Source: Synergistaceae bacterium
Lineage (GTDB): Bacteria > Synergistota > Synergistia > Synergistales > Aminobacteriaceae
Direction of reading: 5' to 3'
DNA length: 64,000 nucleotides
Assembly (NCBI GenBank): GCA_018436595.1
Contig: JAHDLC010000013.1
Span: 118,836 to 182,835 of the forward strand
A program made the position numbers and the translations under genes. This document shows positions 43,809 through 52,213 of the stretch, piece after piece (position 1 is the stretch's first letter; each line of letters starts with the position of its first letter). Under the pieces are notes generated by a model. The model was not told the DNA's origin and made no database searches. It was given only the letters and a program-made list of their open reading frames with translations.

Positions 43809-44455
43809 TGACAAAACAGCGGATCGGCCTCATCCGCGTGCTGACCACATCGGATGAAAAGCTCCTCAATCTTCACGGGGAGCTCGTGATGAAGTATTTT
43901 CCCTGCTTCGAGGTGGTCTCCCGGTGCATCCCGGACCAGCCCGAGGGAATTCATGACGCCGAGACGGAGCGGATCGCCGTTCCCAAGGTGCTCGCCCTCG
44001 CGCAGGAAATGGAGCGGGAAGGGATGGAAGCGGTCATCGTGAGCTGTGCAGGCGACCCGGCGGTGGAGGAGGCCTCCCGGACCCTCCGGATTCCCGTCAT
44101 CGGCGCAGGAAGGGCGGCCGCCTCGGCCGCCCTGGTCACCGGGCTGCCGGTGGGTGTTCTGGGAATCACGAAGGATGTACCGGAGGCCATGAGCCGCATC
44201 CTGGGAAAGAACCTCGCGGCGGACGCGGTGCCCGAAGGGGTGGAGTCCACGCTGGATCTTATGAAGCCCGAAGGTATTCAGGCTTTGGTCGCAGCAGGAC
44301 AGTTTCTTGCCGGAAGGGGAGCGAGGATGCTCGTTCTTGCCTGCACCGGCATGTCCTCCATCGAGGCGGCCGGGATCCTCAGGGAAAAAACCGGCATTCC
44401 CGTCATCGATCCCGTGAGGGCCCAGGCCGCGGCGGCGTGGACCTTCCTGGGCTAG
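43808..44455 (+). CDS. aspartate/glutamate/hydantoin racemase family protein
   Basis: 215 residues. The family has two pseudo-symmetric halves each with a catalytic Cys: here VIVSCAGDPAVEEASRTLRIPVIGAGRAAA and MLVLACTGMSSIEAAGILREKTGIPVIDP. Both cysteines are present, so a cofactor-independent racemisation of an amino acid or 5-substituted hydantoin is plausible. The ATG overlaps the OPT stop by one base (TAATG). Confidence 0.85.
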   Translation: MTKQRIGLIRVLTTSDEKLLNLHGELVMKYFPCFEVVSRCIPDQPEGIHDAETERIAVPKVLALAQEMEREGMEAVIVSCAGDPAVEEASRTLRIPVIGAGRAAASAALVTGLPVGVLGITKDVPEAMSRILGKNLAADAVPEGVESTLDLMKPEGIQALVAAGQFLAGRGARMLVLACTGMSSIEAAGILREKTGIPVIDPVRAQAAAAWTFLG

Positions 44456-44472
44456 AGAGGAGGAGACAGCCG

Positions 44473-45546
44473 GTGGCAAAAAGAACCATAACGAAAGAAA
44501 CGGGAGAAGCCGCCATACTGGGCGGAGCAGTCCTGGGCGGCGGCGGAGGGGGCAGCATGGAGAAGGGGCGTCTCAACCTCAGGGGCGCCCTCGAGGCCGG
44601 AGAGGTGGTCCTGATCGATATCGACGACATCCCTCCGGACACGGTGCTCATCACCGGCTCGGCCGTCGGGGCCCCTGCGGCGGCGGAAGCGCGGGTAGAG
44701 CCGAGGGACTATGTCCGGGTCGTGGAAATACTGAAAGAAAACGGGTGCCCGGCTCCGGGAGGGTTTATCCCCAACGAGTGCGGCGGAAGCTCCATCACCA
44801 ACGGATGGGTTCCCGCGGCCCTCATGGGCCTGCCGGTGGTGGACGCCCTCTGCAACGGCCGGGCCCACCCCACGGGAGTCATGGGCTCCATGGGGCTCCA
44901 CAGGGACACCCGGTACGTCTCCAGGCAGTCCGCCGCCGGCGGAGACCGGGAGAAGGGGCTCTACCTGGAACTGCACGTGGCGGGGAAGCTCGGAAGCGCG
45001 TCCTCCATGATCCGGGCGGCGGCGGATAAATCCGGAGGCCTCGTTGCCGTGGCCCGGAACCCGGTGGCGGCGTCATACGCGAAGGTGCATGGCGCCTGCG
45101 GCGCCCTCCGCCAGGCCATTGACCTGGGGGAGCGGATGAAAAAAGCCATGCCCCGGGGCGGGGACGCAGTCCTCGCCTCCATCCTGGATTTCCTCGGCGG
45201 GGAACATATCGTCACCGGGGCGGTGGCCCGGAAGGAGATCGTCACCAGGGGAGGGTTCGACAGCGGCTGCGTCACGGTGGGGGACTTCGAAACCACCTTC
45301 TGGAACGAATACATGACCCTGGAAAGCAGGGGCGAGCGGCTTGCCACCTTTCCCGGCCTCATCATGACCCTTGACGCCGGGTCGGGGCTTCCCGTCACCA
45401 CGGCGGAAGTACAGGAAGGGCAGACCGTCATTCTTTTCGTCGTCCCCGCGGACCGGCTCATCCTGGGCCAGGGCATGCGGTGCATGGAACTCATGGAGGA
45501 AATCGAGCCCGTGGTGGGAAAGAAAATAGTCGAATACATCAGATAG
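44473..45546 (+). CDS. DUF917 family protein
   Basis: 357 residues. Begins AKRTITKETGEAAILGGAVLGGGGGGSMEKG, the glycine-rich N-terminus of DUF917, with GFIPNECGGSSITNGWVPAALMGLPVVDALCNGRAHP following. As I recall, the family has been renamed after S-methyl thiohydantoin desulfurase and often neighbours hydantoinase genes; that the present protein shares this activity is not shown. GTG 44473 has AGGAGGAGACAGCCG upstream. The hydantoin-racemase-like neighbour fits a heterocyclic amide substrate. Confidence 0.82.
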   Translation: MAKRTITKETGEAAILGGAVLGGGGGGSMEKGRLNLRGALEAGEVVLIDIDDIPPDTVLITGSAVGAPAAAEARVEPRDYVRVVEILKENGCPAPGGFIPNECGGSSITNGWVPAALMGLPVVDALCNGRAHPTGVMGSMGLHRDTRYVSRQSAAGGDREKGLYLELHVAGKLGSASSMIRAAADKSGGLVAVARNPVAASYAKVHGACGALRQAIDLGERMKKAMPRGGDAVLASILDFLGGEHIVTGAVARKEIVTRGGFDSGCVTVGDFETTFWNEYMTLESRGERLATFPGLIMTLDAGSGLPVTTAEVQEGQTVILFVVPADRLILGQGMRCMELMEEIEPVVGKKIVEYIR

Positions 45547-45560
45547 GAGGGGAAGATCTC

Positions 45561-46508
45561 ATGTCCCTGAAATATGCCATCGAAGCCTACGAACTCCTCG
45601 ACAGCCCGTCGGCGTCGGGGGAATCGGTGCGGGAGGCCCTGCTGGCCGCGGGAGTCAGCGCCGGCCAAATCACCGTGAAAAAAGTGGAGGGACCGAAAGG
45701 CCACACGGATTTCATCAAGGTCTGGTTCTCCGGAAAGATCGGAAAACGGGGAGGGGGGACCGCTCCCACCCTCGGCATCGTGGGGCGCCTGGGAGGAATC
45801 GGCGCCCGGCCGGAGCGGATAGGCCTCGTCTCGGACGGGGACGGCGCCGTCACGGCGGTGGCGGCGGCCATGAAGCTCGGCCGGATGGCGAGCCTGGGGG
45901 ACGTCCTGGCCGGCGACGTGTTCATCTCCACCCACATCTGCCCCAACGCCCCCACCCGGCCCCACGACCCGGTCCCCTTCATGGACTCGCCCATCAACAT
46001 GGCCATCGCCAACGGCGAGGAAATGAGCGACGAACTCGACGCCGTGCTCTCCATCGACACCACCAGGGGAAACCGGGTGATCAACTGCAGGGGGTTCGCC
46101 CTCTCCCCTACGGTGAGGGAGGGGTATATCCTCAGGGTGAGCGAAGACCTTCTCTCCCTGATGGCAAGCGTCACCGGCCGGGCTCCAGTGGTGTTCCCCA
46201 TCACCACCCAGGACATTACGCCCTACGGCAACGGCCTCTACCACCTGAACAGCATACTGCAGCCCTGCACCGCCACGAAGGCGCCGGTGGTGGGGATCGC
46301 TCTGACGGCGGAAACGGCCGTTCCGGGGTGCGCCACGGGATCGTCCCAGGTGGTGGATATCGAGGCGGCGGTGCGGTTCGCCATCGAGGCCGCCAAGGAG
46401 TTCGGCGAAGGAAAACTGAGCTTCTGCAGCGAGGAGGAGTTCAGGCGCATGGTGGAACTGTACGGATCCATGGCCCATCTCCAGACCATGGGCAAGACCA
46501 CGGGCTGA
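45561..46508 (+). CDS. DUF1177 family protein
   Basis: 315 residues. SLKYAIEAYELLDSPSASGESV, HTDFIKVWFSGKIGKRGGGTAPTLGIVGRLGGIGARPERIGLVSDGDGA and HICPNAPTRPHDPVPFMDSPI are typical of DUF1177, whose reaction is unknown. His and Asp residues around FISTHICPNAPTRPHDP could bind a metal. AGGAGGGGAAGATCTC precedes the ATG at 45561. No signal peptide or membrane segment. Fourth gene of the OPT operon. Confidence 0.82.
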   Translation: MSLKYAIEAYELLDSPSASGESVREALLAAGVSAGQITVKKVEGPKGHTDFIKVWFSGKIGKRGGGTAPTLGIVGRLGGIGARPERIGLVSDGDGAVTAVAAAMKLGRMASLGDVLAGDVFISTHICPNAPTRPHDPVPFMDSPINMAIANGEEMSDELDAVLSIDTTRGNRVINCRGFALSPTVREGYILRVSEDLLSLMASVTGRAPVVFPITTQDITPYGNGLYHLNSILQPCTATKAPVVGIALTAETAVPGCATGSSQVVDIEAAVRFAIEAAKEFGEGKLSFCSEEEFRRMVELYGSMAHLQTMGKTTG

Positions 46509-46513
46509 CCCTC

Positions 46514-47407
46514 ATGAAATGCCAGTTCACCCTCACCGTATCCGAGGGGAAGCGGCTCATAGCCAAAGCCATCGCGTCCCTGCCCGAGGTCCGGAAGGCC
46601 CTGTCGGACAGGATGATCCTCCTGAAGGGGGGCACCACGGTCTCCGCCCTGTCCGAAGAACTCTGCGGGCAGCCCCTGAGGATCTCCGGCAGGGTGACTC
46701 CCAGGGGAACGGTTTCCTCTGGGGCGGCGGAGCCGGAGGGCGCCCATTCCCTTCTGCTCAGAAGAGGGGTCGCCGAAAAGGCGGACGGAAGGCTGGCGGA
46801 GATCGCCCGGGAAATGGGCCCTGACGACGTGTGCGTCTGCGGCGCCAACCTCATCGATCCCTGGGGAGGTGCCGCCATGATGGCCGGGAAGGACCTCTGC
46901 GGAGAACCCGGCAGCGTCATACCCGCCCTCGAATCCGAGGGCGTGCGGTGTTATGTGGCCGCAGGGCTTGAAAAGCTCTCTCCCGTCCCCCTGAGGGAGG
47001 CCTGCGGGAACGCGGGGCGGAAAGCCTCCGTATGGGCCATGGGCATGGCAGTCGGCCTCGTGCCCGTCCCCGGCAGGGTGGTGACCGAACTGGACGCCCT
47101 TGAGCTGCTGGGCTGGCCCGGACGGTGGCTCGTCGGGAGAGGGGGCATTTCCGGGGCCGAGGGTGCTTCCACCTTTTTGGTCGAGGACGGCTCGGAGGAA
47201 ACCATCCGGGCCCTCCTCGGGCTGCTGCGGAACATAAAGGGGGCCGTAACCAGCGGAATACCGTCATCCATGGAAGAATGCCTCCGGTGCGGCCCGGGCC
47301 GTCCGTGGCACCTCGGGTGCGTCTACGGGCGGAACACTCAATTCGGGAGGGATTCCGATGAAAAAAGTGATTGGAACGGTGACCATAGGACAATCGCCGA
47401 GAACTGA
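46514..47407 (+). CDS. protein of unrecognised family in the OPT/AroM operon
   Basis: 297 residues; I do not recognise it. It begins MKCQFTLTVSEGKRLIAKAIASL, then RMILLKGGTTVSALSEELCGQPL, a VCVCGANLIDPWGGAAMMAGKDLCGEPGSVIPAL block and VWAMGMAVGLVPVPGRVVTELDALELL. GANLIDPWGGAA suggests a nucleotide- or ligand-binding loop but no motif is diagnostic. No signal peptide. It starts five bases after DUF1177 with no clear ribosome site, so it depends on coupling, and its 3' end overlaps aroM by 50 bases; the last ~16 codons may be dispensable. Confidence 0.75.
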   Translation: MKCQFTLTVSEGKRLIAKAIASLPEVRKALSDRMILLKGGTTVSALSEELCGQPLRISGRVTPRGTVSSGAAEPEGAHSLLLRRGVAEKADGRLAEIAREMGPDDVCVCGANLIDPWGGAAMMAGKDLCGEPGSVIPALESEGVRCYVAAGLEKLSPVPLREACGNAGRKASVWAMGMAVGLVPVPGRVVTELDALELLGWPGRWLVGRGGISGAEGASTFLVEDGSEETIRALLGLLRNIKGAVTSGIPSSMEECLRCGPGRPWHLGCVYGRNTQFGRDSDEKSDWNGDHRTIAEN

Positions 47408-48032
47408 CGTCATTCCCGACGTGGCCTCCATCCTGGGCCCGGACATCGAAATACGGGAAGCGGGCGCCCTGGACGGTCTTTCCCCTGAAATAATCGCCTC
47501 CTTCGCGCCCCAGGAGGGAGACTACGTCCTCGTGACGAGGCTCGCGGACGGTACATCCGTCCAGGTGGCCGAGCAGCACATCACGCCGAGGATCCACGAA
47601 AAAATAGCGGAACACTTCACCGACGGCATTCCCGTCGTCCTGCTCCTCTGCACCGGGGAGTTCCCCGATTTTGAAACCGGCGGCCTCCTCATCCGCCCCC
47701 AGAAAGTGCTCTTCAACGCCGTGGCGGCCGTGGCCAAGGGAATGCGGATCGGCATCCTCACCCCTTCCCCCGAGCAGGTGGATCAGTCGGAAAACCGGTG
47801 GGGCAGCCTGAGCCCCTTCGTGCGCGCGGTGCCGTCGTCGCCGTACGTGAACAGCATGGAGGCCGCCCGGACAGCGGCGGAGGAACTGAAGGAATGGAAG
47901 GCCGAAATCACCGTCCTGGACTGCATAGGGTACACCCTGGCCATCCGCTCCCTGGTCCGGGAGATAACGGACAGGCCCGCCCTCCTCGCCAGGGGCGTCG
48001 CCGCGAGCATGGTCAAAGAGCTGATAGGCTAA
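47358..48032 (+). CDS. AroM family protein
   Basis: 224 residues. Starts KKVIGTVTIGQSPRTDVIPD, the diagnostic AroM N-terminus, with DYVLVTRLADGTSVQVAE, VLLLCTGEFPDF and VLDCIGYT. AroM was named from its place beside aroL in enteric bacteria and has no proven activity; the fold resembles Asp/Glu racemases, with Cys in LCTGEF and LDCIGYT at the two positions where those enzymes carry catalytic cysteines. CGGGAGGGATTCCG precedes the ATG. Two racemase-like proteins in one operon is notable. Confidence 0.88.
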   Translation: MKKVIGTVTIGQSPRTDVIPDVASILGPDIEIREAGALDGLSPEIIASFAPQEGDYVLVTRLADGTSVQVAEQHITPRIHEKIAEHFTDGIPVVLLLCTGEFPDFETGGLLIRPQKVLFNAVAAVAKGMRIGILTPSPEQVDQSENRWGSLSPFVRAVPSSPYVNSMEAARTAAEELKEWKAEITVLDCIGYTLAIRSLVREITDRPALLARGVAASMVKELIG

Positions 48033-48069
48033 AAACAACCCCCGCTTGAAGGGGAGAGGAGGCGGAATC

Positions 48070-49017
48070 ATGGATTTTGTGGAAGTCGCCCGCCGCATTC
48101 TTGAGGACAACATGGGGCTGAAGCCCGGTGAAACCTTCCTGGTCCTGTACGACCACACCACCCTCCGCATCGGCGAGAGCCTCTTCGAGGCGGCCGGAAC
48201 CCTGGGCGCCAAAGCCCTCGCCCTCAGGATGCCCCTTTTGTCCAAAAACGGCGAAGAACCCTTTGCCCCGGCAGCCGCCGCCATGGAGCATGCCGACGTG
48301 GTCATTGCCGCCACCGGAACGTCCCTGACCCACACCCAGGCGAAGAAAAGGGCCTGCGCCGCCGGTGCCAGGGTGGCCACCATGCCCAAAATCACCGAGG
48401 ACATGTTCTTTCACGGCCCCATCACCGCAGATTACGGCAAGGTGGCCGAACTCACCGGCAGGGTCACGGCCCTTCTCTCGGAGGCCAGAACCGCCGAACT
48501 CCACTCGGGAGGCTGCGTCCTCCGCATGTCCCTCGAAGGCCGCAGCGGCGTGCCGAGCACCGGCATCTACCGGAACAGGGGAGAGTCGGGGAACCTTCCC
48601 ACGGGAGAATCCTACATCGCCCCCGTGGAGGGGACGGCGGAAGGGGAAGTGCTGGTGGACGGATCCTTCGCCGGCATCGGTGTCCTCACCGCACCCCTGC
48701 GCCTTGTCTTTGAAAAGGGCCTCCTCGTCAGGGCGGAAGGGCCGGACGCCGAACGGCTGGAAACAATGCTGGGAAACAACCCAGGGGCCCGGAACCTGGC
48801 GGAACTCGGCATAGGAACCAACGACAGGGCCCGGGTCACCGGCGTCATCCTGGAGGACGAGAAAATCTACGGCACCGTCCACATCGCCCTCGGCAGCAAC
48901 GACACCTTCGGCGGCACCGTGGCGGCAGGCGTCCACGTGGACGGCATCATCACCAGGCCAAGGCTGCTTCTTGACGGAAAGACCGTGGTGGAGGAGGGCA
49001 AGGTCCACGCGGGGTAA
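48070..49017 (+). CDS. M29-type aminopeptidase family protein
   Basis: 315 residues, shorter than classical M29 aminopeptidases (about 400). The C-terminal half holds candidate metal ligands in NLPTGESYIAPVEG (Glu), NLAELGIGTND (Glu), YGTVHIALGSND (His) and AAGVHVDGIIT (His, Asp), the order used by AmpS/AmpT. It would release N-terminal residues from peptides or hydrolyse a related amide. GAGGAGGCGGAATC precedes the ATG at 48070. Last gene of the operon; the peptide transporter at the front fits a peptide substrate. Confidence 0.8.
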   Translation: MDFVEVARRILEDNMGLKPGETFLVLYDHTTLRIGESLFEAAGTLGAKALALRMPLLSKNGEEPFAPAAAAMEHADVVIAATGTSLTHTQAKKRACAAGARVATMPKITEDMFFHGPITADYGKVAELTGRVTALLSEARTAELHSGGCVLRMSLEGRSGVPSTGIYRNRGESGNLPTGESYIAPVEGTAEGEVLVDGSFAGIGVLTAPLRLVFEKGLLVRAEGPDAERLETMLGNNPGARNLAELGIGTNDRARVTGVILEDEKIYGTVHIALGSNDTFGGTVAAGVHVDGIITRPRLLLDGKTVVEEGKVHAG

Positions 49018-49046
49018 AACCTGATCATACGGGACGGGGTGCCTGG

Positions 49047-49070
49047 TGGGGCTTGTCACCCGGAGCCCCA
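49047..49070 (+). other. stem-loop after the M29 gene
   Basis: TGGGGCT pairs with AGCCCCA across a ten-base loop. No T run follows; possible weak terminator of the OPT operon. Confidence 0.35.
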
Positions 49071-49191
49071 TCGGGGTTGGGGGCTGCAGCGCAGACCTCC
49101 TTCTTGGAGAGATTGGGCCAATAATCCCGGGAAAGAAAAGAAAAAACCTGAAAGACGACATTCTGAAGGGCAAAAAAGCCAGGAATTCGTG

Positions 49192-49220
49192 TTGACTTAT
49201 CGGCGGTTCTCATTTATAAA
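49192..49220 (+). promoter_or_regulatory. predicted sigma-70 promoter of the second TRAP operon
   Basis: TTGACT (49192-49197), 17 bases, TATAAA (49215-49220). The start of transcription would fall near 49227, 55 bases before the dctP ATG. Confidence 0.65.
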
Positions 49221-49281
49221 TCAGCCTATCTGGATTCCGTGCCATTATTTCAAATCATTCAAAAGGGGGGGAATTTGGGAT

Positions 49282-50295
49282 ATGAAGAGAACTCGTTTGA
49301 TTTGCCTGTTGATTGCGGCGGTATTGATCTTTTCACTCGCGGCAGCCGGAACGGCAGCCGGACAGGAAGCCATCAAGCTGAAATTCAGCACTGCGGCGCC
49401 GACGACCAGCTCATGGCACCCTGGTGCCGAGAAGTTTGCGGCTCTTGTCACGGAGCGGACAAAGGGCAAGTTCGCCATCACCATCTATCCCAGGGACGAA
49501 CTGTCCGGGGGCAACCAGGCGGCCGGAATCGAGCTGCTTCAGATAGGGGCCACGGATATCCACCTTCAGGACGCCCTTGTCTGGTCCTCCATTGCCAAAA
49601 AGAGCATTATCCCCTGCTTCCCGTGGCTTCTGCCCACCAATGCCGAGGTGGACAAGTACGTCATGAACGGGGAAGGGGGCAAGGCACTCAGGCAGATCAT
49701 TTCCGACGCCGGGTGCGTCTGCCTGGCCGTAGGTGAGAACGGGTACCGCCAGGTAGCCAACAACCGGAATCCCATTAAGATGCCCGAAGACATGAAGGGT
49801 CTCAAAATACGGGTTCCCGGAAGCAACGTCCACGTGAACTTGCTGAAGTACATCGGCGCCGACCCCCTGACCATGAACCAGAGCGAGGTGTACACCTCGC
49901 TCCAGCAGGGTGCCATCGACGCGTGTGAAAACACCCTTGACCTTCTCTTTACCCAGAACACCCTGGAAGTGGTATCCCACCTGACATTGTGGAATTACTC
50001 CTACGATCCCCTTTTCCTCTCGGTCAGCAATAAGCTCTGGAATTCACTGAGCGACGAAGAAAAGGTCATTTTCCAGGAGTGCGCCGAAGAGGCAATGAAG
50101 CACCAGGTGAAGGCCGCCCGGGAGACCGTGGAAAGCCTCATGAAGAATTTCGGCAAATACCCCAAGGTCCAGGTCGTGACGAGCCTCACCGAAGACCAGG
50201 TTGCGGCTTTCAAAAAGGCCGTGGCCCCCATTTACGAGGATTACCGCAAGACCTTCGGCGAGGACCTTTTCGCGAAGTTCGGATACACATTCTAG
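49282..50295 (+). CDS. TRAP transporter solute-binding protein (DctP family)
   Basis: 337 residues. Signal peptide KRTRLICLLIAAVLIFSLAA, then IKLKFSTAAPTTSSWHPGAEKFAALV. The DctP core is MKGLKIRVPGSNVHVNLLKYIGADPLTMNQSEVYTSLQQGAIDACENT, with the ligand-binding Arg and the GAID-type motif. GGGGGG lies upstream of the ATG at 49282. A terminator-like stem-loop follows, before the membrane subunits. Substrate unknown; the downstream M24-fold gene suggests an amide or guanidino compound (weak inference). Confidence 0.9.
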   Translation: MKRTRLICLLIAAVLIFSLAAAGTAAGQEAIKLKFSTAAPTTSSWHPGAEKFAALVTERTKGKFAITIYPRDELSGGNQAAGIELLQIGATDIHLQDALVWSSIAKKSIIPCFPWLLPTNAEVDKYVMNGEGGKALRQIISDAGCVCLAVGENGYRQVANNRNPIKMPEDMKGLKIRVPGSNVHVNLLKYIGADPLTMNQSEVYTSLQQGAIDACENTLDLLFTQNTLEVVSHLTLWNYSYDPLFLSVSNKLWNSLSDEEKVIFQECAEEAMKHQVKAARETVESLMKNFGKYPKVQVVTSLTEDQVAAFKKAVAPIYEDYRKTFGEDLFAKFGYTF

Positions 50296-50316
50296 AAGCC
50301 TATGCAGGAAGGCTGC

Positions 50317-50352
50317 AGGGAGAGTATGGAGACATGCTCTCCCTCTTTTTTT
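50317..50352 (+). terminator. terminator/attenuator between dctP and dctQ
   Basis: AGGGAGAG (50317-50324) pairs with CTCTCCCT (50337-50344), followed by seven T residues at 50346-50352. As it lies inside the operon it should be leaky, reducing membrane-subunit expression relative to the binding protein. Confidence 0.75.
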
Positions 50353-50411
50353 CGGTTCACCATGCCCCGTCCCTGGGATATCCTTCCCCCGGACACGCCA
50401 CGGAGGTAAAG

Positions 50412-50921
50412 ATGAAAAGACTATGGTCTTTCCTTAACATATTCGAAGAATCCATCATGGTTATCGGAATGACGATCATGGTGTTTTTCAATTTCTTCAA
50501 CGTCGTGTGCCGCTACCTTCTGCCCCAGACTCCTTTTTCCTATACCGAGGAGCTGGTTATCCTCGTGTTCATCTGGGTCAGCATGTTCGGCATTTCCTAC
50601 GGCTACCGCAAGGGGTCCCACACGATCCTCAATGTTTTCACCGACAGGCTTCCTTTCCGCTTTCAGCCCTTTGTCATCTTTTTTGCCGCAGCCAGCTCGG
50701 CCGTCCTCATGCTGCTGTTCGCCTATACGGGATACCGCATGGTCATGAACCAGGTGGAATACGAGCAGGTCCTTCCGGGAATGAGAATCCCCATGCCGTT
50801 CGTCAGCGCCGCCATCCCCCTCGGGGCTGCGGTGACGTTCATCAGCATCCTGAAAACCGGCTTTGAGGAAATGAAGGGACACTTCAGCCGGGCCGGGGAG
50901 AAAAAGGAGGCGGCGGCATGA
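50412..50921 (+). CDS. TRAP transporter small membrane subunit (DctQ)
   Basis: 169 residues, four membrane segments, with VCRYLLPQTPFSYTEELVILVFIWVSMFGISYGYRKGSH as the DctQ signature. CGGAGGTAAAG precedes the ATG. It overlaps dctM as ATGA. Confidence 0.9.
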   Translation: MKRLWSFLNIFEESIMVIGMTIMVFFNFFNVVCRYLLPQTPFSYTEELVILVFIWVSMFGISYGYRKGSHTILNVFTDRLPFRFQPFVIFFAAASSAVLMLLFAYTGYRMVMNQVEYEQVLPGMRIPMPFVSAAIPLGAAVTFISILKTGFEEMKGHFSRAGEKKEAAA

Positions 50922-52201
50922 TCGGCTTCATCCTCATCGGCACCTTTTTCCTGCTGCTCGTCATGAGGATTCCTGTGGCTGCCTCCATGGGGCTTGCCTC
51001 CATTGCGGGCATGCTGTACGAGGGGTACGGCATCCTGGTATTCCCGAGCGTATTCTATGCCGCCATCGCAAAATACACCCTGCTCGCCATCCCGTTTTTT
51101 ATCCTGGCGGGAATCATCATGGATTACGCCGGCATCTCCCGGCGCCTCATCGATTTTGCCAACGCCTGCTGCGGTGACCGCAAGGGAGGCCTTGCCGTAG
51201 TCACCATCGTCGTGGCGTGCTTTTTCGCCGCCATTTCCGGTTCGGGCCCCGCGACCGTCGCGGCCATCGGGGGAGTTCTCATCCCCGCCATGGTAAGGAA
51301 CGGCTACGAGAAAAACTTCGCCACCGCCATAGTGGCCTCGGCCGGAGGAATAGGAATGGTCATCCCCCCCTCGATTCCCTTCATCATATTCGCCATGCTC
51401 GCAGAGCAGTCTGTGGGGACAATGTTCATGGCGGGCATCATACCGGGACTGCTCATGGGGCTTACCTTCGCCATTGCGGCACTGTTCTATCTCCGGAATG
51501 ACAAAAATATCATCCGCAGGGAAAAATCCACCTGGAAGGGAATATGGACGACCTTCAGAAAGGCCTTCTGGGGACTTTTGACTCCCGTCATCATCCTGGG
51601 GGGAATATACGGCGGCATCTTCACCCCCACGGAAGCGGCGGGCGTTGCAGTGGTCTACGGGCTGTTCGTCGGGATTTTCGTCTACAGGGAAATCAAGGTA
51701 ACCGCCCTTTTCCGCATTTTTGTGGACGCCTCCGTGTCGTCGGCTATCATCATGTTCATCATGGGATGTGCCGGGGCCTTCACGTGGATACTCACCACGT
51801 CCGCCGTGGCCGCCAAACTCTCGGCCGCTCTTCTCTCCGTGTCGGCCAATAATACTGTAATGATGCTCATCATCATGGTGATTTTCATGATCGCAGGATG
51901 CTTCGTCGACTCCGCTTCCGGTTTTTACCTCCTCCTTCCCATCATCCTGCCCATAGTCAAGAAGACCGGCTATCCCATGTACGCCTTCGGCGTCCTGGCC
52001 ACGGTCAATTTCGCCATCGGCCAGATCACGCCCCCCGTCGGGTCCAATCTGTTCGTCGCCTGCAATATTGCCGACGTGACCATGCGGGATCTTGTGTCGA
52101 AGGTATGGCCCTTCCTCATTGCGGGAATCGTCTGTCTGCTCCTAATGACTTTCTTCCCGCAGATAATCACCTGCCTGCCCTCCCTTCTCGGGCTCAGCTA
52201 A
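50918..52201 (+). CDS. TRAP transporter large membrane subunit (DctM)
   Basis: 427 residues with about 12 membrane segments. AKYTLLAIPFFILAGIIMDYAGISRRLIDFA, FFAAISGSGPATVAAIGGVLIPAMVRNGY, AGGIGMVIPPSIPFIIFAM and FAIGQITPPVGSNLFVACNIADV are DctM signatures. Translationally coupled to dctQ; 12 bases before the M24-fold gene. Confidence 0.93.
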   Translation: MIGFILIGTFFLLLVMRIPVAASMGLASIAGMLYEGYGILVFPSVFYAAIAKYTLLAIPFFILAGIIMDYAGISRRLIDFANACCGDRKGGLAVVTIVVACFFAAISGSGPATVAAIGGVLIPAMVRNGYEKNFATAIVASAGGIGMVIPPSIPFIIFAMLAEQSVGTMFMAGIIPGLLMGLTFAIAALFYLRNDKNIIRREKSTWKGIWTTFRKAFWGLLTPVIILGGIYGGIFTPTEAAGVAVVYGLFVGIFVYREIKVTALFRIFVDASVSSAIIMFIMGCAGAFTWILTTSAVAAKLSAALLSVSANNTVMMLIIMVIFMIAGCFVDSASGFYLLLPIILPIVKKTGYPMYAFGVLATVNFAIGQITPPVGSNLFVACNIADVTMRDLVSKVWPFLIAGIVCLLLMTFFPQIITCLPSLLGLS

Positions 52202-52213
52202 GGAGGCGCCCCG

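Noticed and set aside
41925..43814. 629-codon open frame on the minus strand opposite the OPT gene
   Set aside because: Antisense shadow with repetitive charged residues; the plus strand is a membrane transporter with family motifs.
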